This document shows positions 58,012-64,000 of a stretch of 64,000 nucleotides of DNA, one piece after another. Source of the stretch: Aquabacterium sp029268225 (GTDB lineage Bacteria > Pseudomonadota > Gammaproteobacteria > Burkholderiales > Burkholderiaceae_C); NCBI RefSeq assembly GCF_037482285.1, contig NZ_JBBEYB010000004.1, positions 124,001 to 188,000 on the forward strand. Direction: 5' to 3'. The notes beneath the pieces were generated by a model. That model worked only from the letters and a program-made list of their open reading frames with translations. It had not been told where the DNA came from and did no database searches. Numbering within the stretch: the stretch's first letter is position 1; each line of letters starts with the position of its first letter. The translations under genes were made by a program, and so were the position numbers.

Positions 58012-58644
58012 TCAACCGCCCCAGCGCACCTGCGTGGCACCTTGGCGGTGGCGCACCACGCCGTCGTTCACGCTCAGCAGGTCTTCCACCAGCCAGCGTA
58101 CGGCCTGCGGGTAGATCACGTGTTCGTGCGTCAGCACACGGGCTGAGAGGCTGTCCTCGGTGTCATCGGCCAGCACCGGAACGGCGGCTTGCAGCACGAT
58201 CGGGCCGTGGTCCAGCTCGGGCGTCACGAAGTGCACGGTGGCGCCGGCCAGCTTGCAACCCGCCTCGATGGCGCGCTGATGCGTGTGCAGGCCGGGGAAG
58301 GCCGGCAGCAGTGAGGGGTGGATGTTGAGCAGGCGGCCTTCGTAATGGCGCACAAAACCTTCGGTCAGGATGCGCATGAAGCCGGCCAGCACCACCACAT
58401 CGGGCTGGTAGCCATCGATCACGCGGGCCAGTTCGGCATCGAAGGCCTCGCGGCTGTCAAAAGCCTTGTGGTCGACCACGGCAGTGGCAATGCCCTGGGC
58501 GGCCGCAAACTGCAGGCCGCTGGCCGAGGCCTTGTTGCTGATCACCGCCGCGATGCGGGCAGGCCAGCCCTCACGCTGACAGGCGTTGACGATGGCTTCC
58601 ATGTTGGAGCCGCGGCCGGAGATCAGGATGACGATGTTTTTCAT
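58012..58644 (-). CDS. purN: Phosphoribosylglycinamide formyltransferase (PurN)
   Basis: Third step of purine synthesis, transferring formyl from 10-formyl-THF to GAR. 210 residues. ILISGRGSNMEAIV binds phosphate; the catalytic triad is N107 and H109 in LLNIHPSLLPAFPG and D145 in ELDHGPIV. In transcription order it precedes the GST gene by 43 bases. A TACACT element ends about 10 bases upstream of the ATG, without a good -35, so the leader may be very short. It diverges from trpS. Confidence 0.95.
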   Translation of the reverse strand: MKNIVILISGRGSNMEAIVNACQREGWPARIAAVISNKASASGLQFAAAQGIATAVVDHKAFDSREAFDAELARVIDGYQPDVVVLAGFMRILTEGFVRHYEGRLLNIHPSLLPAFPGLHTHQRAIEAGCKLAGATVHFVTPELDHGPIVLQAAVPVLADDTEDSLSARVLTHEHVIYPQAVRWLVEDLLSVNDGVVRHRQGATQVRWGG

Positions 58645-58743
58645 GCGGCCTAGAGTGTAGTGGGTCGTGTCTTGGTTCGGGGAGCGGGCGCAAGGGGGAG
58701 CCCCTACAATTTCCCTCTTGTTCCGACCTTTGGCCACCCTCTC

Positions 58744-60090
58744 ATGACCCAACGCGTTCTCACCGGCATCACCACCACGGGTACCCCTCACCTGGGCAAC
58801 TACGTCGGCGCCATCCGGCCGGCCATTGCGGCCAGCCGCGAGCCGGGGGTCGAGAGCTTCTTCTTCCTGGCCGACTACCACGCGCTCATCAAGTGCGACG
58901 ACCCGGCTCGCATCGCCCGTTCGCGTCTGGAAATCGCCGCCACCTGGCTGGCCGCGGGCCTGGACACCGAGCGCGTGACCTTCTACGCCCAGAGCGACAT
59001 CCCCGAGATCACCGAGCTGAACTGGCTGCTGACCTGCGTGACCGCCAAGGGCCAGATGAACCGCGCTCACGCCTACAAGGCGTCGGTGGACGCCAACGTG
59101 GCCAAGGACGAGGACCCGGACGCCAACATCACCATGGGTCTGTACTGCTACCCCATCCTGATGGCGGCCGACATCCTGATGTTCAACGCTCACCGCGTGC
59201 CCGTGGGCCGTGACCAGATCCAGCACATCGAGATGGCGCGCGACGTGGCAATGCGCTTCAACCACCTCTACGGCGGTGGCAAGGATCTGTTTGTGCTGCC
59301 CGAGGCCGAGATCGAAGACGCCGTGGCGACCCTGCCAGGTCTGGACGGCCGCAAGATGAGCAAGAGCTACGACAACACCGTGCCCTTGTTCGAAGGTGGC
59401 CCGAAGGCGCTGCAGCAGGCCATTGCCCGCGTGGTGACCGATTCCAAATTGCCCGGCGAGCCCAAGGACCCGGAAGGCGCCCACCTCGTCACCCTGTTTG
59501 ACGCCTTTGCCGACGCCGCTCAGCGCGAGACCTTCCGCGCCGACCTGCGTGCCGGCCTAGCCTGGGGCGAGGCCAAGCAGCGTCTGGTTGACCTGATCGA
59601 AGCCCACGTGGGCCCGATGCGCGCCCGCTATGCCGAACTGGTGGCCCATCCGGAGCAGATCGAGTCGGTGCTGCAAGCCGGTGCCGACAAGGCCCGTGCA
59701 CGCGCCACGCCGTTCCTCAAAGAGTTGCGCCACGCCGTCGGTCTGCGCCGCATGGTGGCCTCGGCAGCCGTCGAGGCCAAGGCTGGCCCCGCGCACAAGG
59801 CCGAGTTGGCCGTGTTCAAGCAATATCGTGAAGCCGATGGCCAGTTCTACTTCAAGCTGACCACCGCCCACGGCGACCTGCTGTTGCAAAGCCAGGCCTT
59901 TGCCGAAGGCCGCGTGGCGGGGGCCTGGGTCAAGCGCTTCAAGACCGAAGGGGCAGCGCCCTTGGCCGAAGCGCCCGTGAGCCTGGCCGAAGGCGTCAGC
60001 CGCGAAGCCGTCGAAGCGGCCCTGGCGGCGCTGCAGGCCCACGAGGCCGCAGAGCAGGCTGCCAAGGCGAGCAAGGCGGCCCAGGCCTGA
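58744..60090 (+). CDS. trpS: Tryptophanyl-tRNA synthetase with C-terminal extension
   Basis: Class I synthetase charging tRNA-Trp, 448 residues. The HIGH-equivalent is PHLGNY (15-20) and the KMSKS loop is at 204-208. The core ends near residue 335, as in the usual 330-340 residue enzymes; beyond it about 110 residues include FKQYREADGQFYFKLTTAHGD (from 358), which resembles a YegP/DUF1508-like repeat, and an Ala-rich tail. I recall similar extensions in other Burkholderiales. A TACAAT box (58705-58710) is a possible -10 with a leader near 27 bases. Confidence 0.95.
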   Translation: MTQRVLTGITTTGTPHLGNYVGAIRPAIAASREPGVESFFFLADYHALIKCDDPARIARSRLEIAATWLAAGLDTERVTFYAQSDIPEITELNWLLTCVTAKGQMNRAHAYKASVDANVAKDEDPDANITMGLYCYPILMAADILMFNAHRVPVGRDQIQHIEMARDVAMRFNHLYGGGKDLFVLPEAEIEDAVATLPGLDGRKMSKSYDNTVPLFEGGPKALQQAIARVVTDSKLPGEPKDPEGAHLVTLFDAFADAAQRETFRADLRAGLAWGEAKQRLVDLIEAHVGPMRARYAELVAHPEQIESVLQAGADKARARATPFLKELRHAVGLRRMVASAAVEAKAGPAHKAELAVFKQYREADGQFYFKLTTAHGDLLLQSQAFAEGRVAGAWVKRFKTEGAAPLAEAPVSLAEGVSREAVEAALAALQAHEAAEQAAKASKAAQA

Positions 60091-60148
60091 AGCCGGGGCG
60101 ACCACGCTCCCTTACTGATTTCTGGACCCTCTGCTGAACGCTGTCGTC

Positions 60149-60571
60149 ATGCCCGGCATCCACCGCACCGACATCGAGGCTGCGCTGCAATGGTGGCGCA
60201 GTCGCGAAGCGCCGCTTGGCGGGTGGACACCGCACGATGCCGTGACTCAGTTGAGCGCCTTGCTGGCACTGCTGGACCGTCATCAGGAGGTGGAGTGCGA
60301 CGAGGCCAGCATGCCTGCGCACTTCCGCGGCCCGTGGCTGGCCTGGTACGACAGCCTGCCCGACACCCCCTGCATCGCCATCTGCTCGACCAGTCAGGGT
60401 GACGCCCTGTGCAAGGGCTGCGGCCGCACCTTTGCCGAGGTGCAGCACTGGCCCGAGATGAGCCCGGCCGAGAAGCGCGCCACCTGGCGCCGCATCACCG
60501 CCGAAGGCACGGCCTGGCGCTTCAACCGCTACGCCGAGCGCGCCCAGGAGCGGGCCAAGCCGCAACCCTGA
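60149..60571 (+). CDS. DUF3717-DUF1289 protein
   Basis: 140 residues. The N-terminal IHRTDIEAALQWWRSREAP resembles DUF3717; the C-terminal half has the DUF1289 pattern with cysteines in PCIAICSTSQGDALCKGCGRT, followed by the usual EVQHWPEMSPAEKRATWRRI. The four cysteines could bind a metal or Fe-S cluster. The functions of both families are unknown. It starts 58 bases after trpS on the same strand and is convergent with ppk2. No clear ribosome binding site. Confidence 0.8.
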   Translation: MPGIHRTDIEAALQWWRSREAPLGGWTPHDAVTQLSALLALLDRHQEVECDEASMPAHFRGPWLAWYDSLPDTPCIAICSTSQGDALCKGCGRTFAEVQHWPEMSPAEKRATWRRITAEGTAWRFNRYAERAQERAKPQP

Positions 60572-60587
60572 CCCGCACTGCGGCGCT

Positions 60588-61478
60588 TCAATCCACCGAC
60601 TTCGGCAGCTTGAACGGCGGGATCGGCTTCAAAGGGCCGCTGAAAGATTCCTGGGCGGGCTGGCCCGGCAACGGCGGAAACTCGATGGTCTGCTCGGGCA
60701 CCTGCGTGTCCGGCAGATGGTCCAGCAAATGACGGATCAGGGTCAAACGGCCCAGGCGCTGGTCGTTGAAATCCACCAGCGTCCACGGTGCGTGCGGGGT
60801 GTGGGTCGCAGCCAGCATGCGGTCACGGGCGCGGCCATAGTCTTCGTACTTCTCGCGCGCCACCAGGTCGATCGGTGACAGCTTCCAGCGCTTGAGCGGG
60901 TCTTCGCGGCGCTCGGCAAAGCGTTCTTCCTGCTGGGCCTGGTCCACCGTGAGCCAGTACTTGAACAGCAGGATGCCATCATCGACCAGCAACTGCTCGA
61001 ACACCGGTGCCTGCTTGAAAAAGCGTTCCGTGTCCTGCGGTTTGCAAAAGCCCATCACGGTTTCGACGCCGGGGCGGTTGTACCAGCTGCGGTCGAACAG
61101 GGTGATCTGACCGGCGGTGGGCAGGTGGGGCACATAGCGCTGGAAGTACCACTGTCCCTGTTCGTCTTCCGATGGTTTGCTCAGCGCCACCACATGGCAC
61201 TGGCGTGGGCTGAGGCAGTCCGCTATCGCATTGATGGCGCCGCCCTTGCCGGCCGTGTCGCGCCCTTCAAAGATCACGACCAGGCGTTTGCCGTGGTGGG
61301 CCAGCCAGCGCGCCATGCCGTTGAGCTCGATCTGCAGCGGCTCCAGCAAGGCCTCGTAATCCTTCTTGCTCAAACCACTCGCGGCCTTGCGGTTCTTGCC
61401 AGCCGTGTCGTTGCCTTTGCCACCGGTCTGGCTGCCGCCTTTGGCTTTGTTCTTGCCGTTGTCTTTGCCGTTGCCCAT
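60588..61478 (-). CDS. ppk2: Polyphosphate kinase 2
   Basis: Uses polyphosphate to phosphorylate nucleotides (usually ADP or GDP in class I). 296 residues. A lysine/glycine-rich tail of about 33 residues precedes the domain. Walker A is FEGRDTAGKGGAIN (Asp74 conserved), and Walker B and lid motifs are LFDRSWYNRPGVE and PLKRWKLSPIDL. All residues expected for activity are visible. It is divergent from glnS, with a fair sigma-70 promoter at 61510-61538. Confidence 0.93.
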   Translation of the reverse strand: MGNGKDNGKNKAKGGSQTGGKGNDTAGKNRKAASGLSKKDYEALLEPLQIELNGMARWLAHHGKRLVVIFEGRDTAGKGGAINAIADCLSPRQCHVVALSKPSEDEQGQWYFQRYVPHLPTAGQITLFDRSWYNRPGVETVMGFCKPQDTERFFKQAPVFEQLLVDDGILLFKYWLTVDQAQQEERFAERREDPLKRWKLSPIDLVAREKYEDYGRARDRMLAATHTPHAPWTLVDFNDQRLGRLTLIRHLLDHLPDTQVPEQTIEFPPLPGQPAQESFSGPLKPIPPFKLPKSVD

Positions 61479-61509
61479 GGTAGTCGCGAGTGCAGGTGAA
61501 CAGGCTTTC

Positions 61510-61538
61510 CTTATATCGTGCAGAGCCTCATCTGACCA
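61510..61538 (-). promoter_or_regulatory. Sigma-70 promoter of ppk2
   Basis: On the minus strand TGGTCA (61538-61533), 17 bases, TATAAG (61515-61510). Start point would be near 61503, 25 bases before the ppk2 ATG. Confidence 0.5.
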
Positions 61539-61547
61539 GCGGCCCCG

Positions 61548-61553
61548 TAGAAT
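61548..61553 (+). promoter_or_regulatory. Likely -10 box of glnS
   Basis: TAGAAT ends 6 bases before the glnS ATG at 61560. Transcription would then begin at or next to the start codon, giving a leaderless message. GAGG (61556-61559) directly touches the ATG and is too close to act as a normal ribosome binding site. No good -35 is visible. Confidence 0.4.
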
Positions 61554-61559
61554 CGAGGG

Positions 61560-63368
61560 ATGAACGCCCCGACCGACGACACCACATCCGCCAAGCCCAG
61601 CAACTTCCTGCGCGCCATCATCGATCGCGATCTGGAGCAGGGCACCTACGCCAGCCGTCGCTGGGCCGGCACCCCGGGCGATGCCGCCCACCACGCCGCC
61701 GGCGAGCCCGATCCGGCCAAGATCCGCACCCGTTTCCCGCCCGAGCCCAATGGCTACCTGCACATCGGCCACGCCAAGAGCATCTGCCTGAACTTCGGGC
61801 TGGCGCGTGACTATGGCGGCGTCTGCCACCTGCGCTTTGACGACACCAATCCCGAGAAGGAAGAGACCGAATACGTCAACGCCATCATCGATGCGGTGAA
61901 GTGGCTGGGTTTCGAGTGGACGTCGAACTTCAACGGCCAGGCACAAGAGCACCTGTACTACGCCAGCAACTACTTCGACTTCATGTACCGCGCCGCCGAG
62001 TACCTGATCGAAGCCGGTCTGGCCTATGTGGACGAGCAGACGCCCGAAGAGATGCGCGCCAACCGCGGCGACTTCGCCACGCCCGGCAAGGACAGCCCCT
62101 TCCGCAGCCGCACGCCGGCCGAGAACCTGGCGCGCTTCCGGGAGATGCGCGACGGTCAGCATGCCGACGGCAGCATGGTCTTGCGCGCCAAGATCGACAT
62201 GGCCTCGCCCAACATCAACCTGCGCGACCCGGCCATCTACCGCATCCGCCGTGCGACCCACCACAACACGGGCGACAAGTGGTGCATCTACCCGATGTAC
62301 ACCTTCGCGCACCCCATCGAGGACGCGCTCGAGCAGATCACCCACTCCATCTGCACGCTCGAATTCGAAGACCAGCGCCCGTTCTACGACTGGTTGCTAG
62401 CTCGTCTGGCCGAAGGCGGCCTGCTGCAGCAACCCACACCGCACCAGTACGAGTTCGCCCGCCTGAACCTCACCTACGTCATCACCAGCAAGCGCAAACT
62501 CAAGCAACTGGTGGACGAGGGCACCGTGAGCGGCTGGGATGACCCGCGCATGCCGACCATCGTGGGTCTGCGCCGTCGCGGCTACACGCCCGAGGCGCTG
62601 CAGCTGTTTGCCGAGCGCATCGGCGTGACCAAGTCCGACAGCTGGATCGACTACAGCACGCTGGACATCGCGCTGCGTGACGACCTGGAGAACAAGGCGC
62701 ACCGTGGCATGGTCGTGCTCGACCCGGTCAAGCTGACCCTGAGCAACTGGGACGAGGTGATGGGTGCCGGTCACCTGGAGCCTTGCACCTTGCCCGCGCT
62801 GCCGCACCCGCCCGAAGGCCAGGCAGCGCCGCCCCGTCACTTCACGATCGGCAAGGAAGTCTGGATTGAGCGCGAGGACTTTGAAGAGGTGCCGCCCAAG
62901 GGCTACAAGCGCTTGTTCCCCGGCAACAAGGTGCGACTGAAGGGCGGCTACGTCATCGAGTGCACTGGCTGCGTCAAGGACGCTGACGGCCGCGTCACCG
63001 AGGTACTGGCCACCCTGGTGCCCGACACCAAGAGCGGCACCCCGGGCGCCGACTCGGTCAAGGTCAAGGCCGCCATCACCTGGGTGGGCGTGGCCGATGG
63101 GGTCGCTGCCGAAGTGCGCATCTACGACCGCCTGTTCACCGATCCGCAACCCGACGCCGGTGGCAAGGACTTCCTGGCCGCCCTGAACCCGGACAGCAAG
63201 AAGGTGGTCACGGCCTATGTCGAGCCTTCGCTGGCTGCGGCGCTGCCCGATCAGAAGTTCCAGTTCGAGCGCTTCGGCTATTTCGTGGCCGATCGCCTGG
63301 ACCACCAGCCCGGCAAGCCCGTGTTCAACAAGATCACGGGCCTGAAGGACGGCAACTGGGCCAAGTGA
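61560..63368 (+). CDS. glnS: Glutaminyl-tRNA synthetase
   Basis: Charges tRNA-Gln directly, 602 residues. The HIGH motif is in PNGYLHIGHAKS (68-71 in HIGH) and the KMSKS equivalent is VITSKR (307-312). The first about 60 residues form a short N-terminal tail; the C-terminal anticodon-binding beta-barrel region includes KEVWIEREDFEEVPPKGYKRLFPGNKVRL. The ATG is used because homology and the length fit; its ribosome binding is unusual (see the -10 box). A good terminator follows. Confidence 0.97.
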   Translation: MNAPTDDTTSAKPSNFLRAIIDRDLEQGTYASRRWAGTPGDAAHHAAGEPDPAKIRTRFPPEPNGYLHIGHAKSICLNFGLARDYGGVCHLRFDDTNPEKEETEYVNAIIDAVKWLGFEWTSNFNGQAQEHLYYASNYFDFMYRAAEYLIEAGLAYVDEQTPEEMRANRGDFATPGKDSPFRSRTPAENLARFREMRDGQHADGSMVLRAKIDMASPNINLRDPAIYRIRRATHHNTGDKWCIYPMYTFAHPIEDALEQITHSICTLEFEDQRPFYDWLLARLAEGGLLQQPTPHQYEFARLNLTYVITSKRKLKQLVDEGTVSGWDDPRMPTIVGLRRRGYTPEALQLFAERIGVTKSDSWIDYSTLDIALRDDLENKAHRGMVVLDPVKLTLSNWDEVMGAGHLEPCTLPALPHPPEGQAAPPRHFTIGKEVWIEREDFEEVPPKGYKRLFPGNKVRLKGGYVIECTGCVKDADGRVTEVLATLVPDTKSGTPGADSVKVKAAITWVGVADGVAAEVRIYDRLFTDPQPDAGGKDFLAALNPDSKKVVTAYVEPSLAAALPDQKFQFERFGYFVADRLDHQPGKPVFNKITGLKDGNWAK

Positions 63369-63387
63369 TCACAGTTTGACACCATTC

Positions 63388-63409
63388 AAAGGGGCTTCGG
63401 CCCCTTTTT
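63388..63409 (+). terminator. Rho-independent terminator of glnS
   Basis: AAAGGGGC (63388-63395), TTCG tetraloop, GCCCC (63400-63404) and five T. The next gene begins 6 bases after. Confidence 0.9.
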
Positions 63410-63414
63410 GCATC

Positions 63415-64000
63415 ATGAACAAAACAGGCAAGGTGATCCGCTGGGAGGCAGGCCGGGGCTTCGGTTTCATCGAAGGCACGGCTGACACGCAAGATGTGTT
63501 CTTCCATGTGAAGGACGTGCAGCGAGGTTGGACGCCGCAGGTGGGGCAGGTTGTGCGCTATGAGCTGGTCCATGTGGGCGGCAAGGGGCCGCGTGCGGTG
63601 GCCGTGCAGGGGCTTGCGCCCCGCTCGACAGGGCGGGTGCCTGCTTCCAACCATGCGCCCATGCGTGGCCGTGCGCGCGCGGCGTCCCCTGCGTCCGCAC
63701 CACGCGACCCCTGGCTGAGGCCGATCCTGTGGGCCGCGCTGTTGTGGGCTGCCGTGCTGGGCTGGGCCAGCGCGACCCAGCGTTTGCCGGCCTGGGTCGT
63801 TCCGGCCTGGTTGGGGCTCAATGTCTGGACCTTTGTCGTGTATTGGCGCGACAAATGGGCGGCGCAGCGCGGCCAATGGCGCACCCCGGAGAACAGCCTG
63901 CACCTGTGGAGCTTGCTGGGTGGTTGGCCCGGGGCGCGGATCGCCCAGCAGATCCTGCGTCACAAATCACGCAAGGAGGCGTTTCAGACCACCTATTGGG
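63415..64000 (+). CDS. Cold-shock domain / DUF1294 membrane protein (cut by window edge)
   Basis: 195 codons to the right edge. The N-terminal cold-shock domain has RNP1-like RGFGFI (14-19) and RNP2-like VFFHV (28-32); a basic linker follows to about 95; then two membrane helices (WAALLWAAVLGWA; VPAWLGLNVWTFVVYW) and the DUF1294 block DKWAAQRGQWRTPENSLHLWSLLGGWPGA. Only a few residues can be missing, since DUF1294 normally ends near FQTTYW. There is no Shine-Dalgarno, and the ATG follows the glnS terminator by 5 bases. Role unknown; RNA binding at the membrane is inferred from the domains. Confidence 0.88.
   Translation, partial: MNKTGKVIRWEAGRGFGFIEGTADTQDVFFHVKDVQRGWTPQVGQVVRYELVHVGGKGPRAVAVQGLAPRSTGRVPASNHAPMRGRARAASPASAPRDPWLRPILWAALLWAAVLGWASATQRLPAWVVPAWLGLNVWTFVVYWRDKWAAQRGQWRTPENSLHLWSLLGGWPGARIAQQILRHKSRKEAFQTTYW

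Overview
This window is high-GC chromosomal DNA of a betaproteobacterium, most likely of the order Burkholderiales (Comamonadaceae or an Aquabacterium/Leptothrix-like relative). The grounds are the gltBD-mla and zwf-tal-pgi neighbourhoods, a HrcA operator (CIRCE) in front of rpoH, a complete leucine/isovalerate operon led by a TetR regulator, a TrpS with a betaproteobacterial-type C-terminal extension, and a PEP-CTERM protein. No rRNA, tRNA, CRISPR array, prophage or plasmid functions were seen, and no gap between genes exceeds 300 bases. The placement rests on gene content and recall of families, not on a database search.

Layout. 1-1735: the end of motA behind a flagellar sigma-28 promoter, then a REP-associated (Y1/HUH) transposase with a short repeat/hairpin element. 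1745-8168: gltB-gltD, ended by a strong terminator. 8170-12187: mlaFEDACB, the retrograde phospholipid transport system. 12228-16479: zwf (minus) divergent from tal-pgi. 16548-19213: rpoH with a perfect CIRCE, and a chemoreceptor gene broken by one in-frame amber codon. 19508-23806: a tightly coupled trio of TonB-dependent receptor, periplasmic binding protein (apparently starting at CTG) and membrane diguanylate cyclase. 23880-31210: tetR-liuB-liuC-liuD-liuE-liuA. 31299-40652: a DODA-type dioxygenase, a luciferase-like monooxygenase, aidB, an SbtA-type transporter, a hybrid histidine kinase, and a divergent enoyl-CoA-reductase-like SDR and acyl-CoA dehydrogenase pair. 40812-48958: EamA exporter, maeB, a GGDEF-EAL protein, a lone EpsE-type export protein and an RsmB-type methyltransferase. 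48912-53876: sterol-desaturase-like enzyme, AraC regulator, DUF2804 protein, gshA. 54031-57299: PEP-CTERM laminin-B protein, RCC1-repeat lipoprotein, LRR-protein kinase. 57342-64000: glutathione transferase, purN, trpS, a DUF3717-DUF1289 protein, ppk2, glnS, and a cold-shock/DUF1294 protein cut by the right edge.

How it fits together. Much of the window is NADPH supply and use: zwf and maeB make NADPH; gltBD consumes it. gshA and the GST belong to thiol metabolism. The liu operon and two further acyl-CoA dehydrogenases point to life on amino and fatty acids. Signalling is dense: two c-di-GMP proteins, a hybrid kinase, a non-RD LRR kinase and a chemoreceptor. The best candidates for something little described are the receptor-binding protein-cyclase trio with its CTG start, the LRR-kinase, and several genes whose start codons lie directly on a promoter or terminator with no Shine-Dalgarno sequence.
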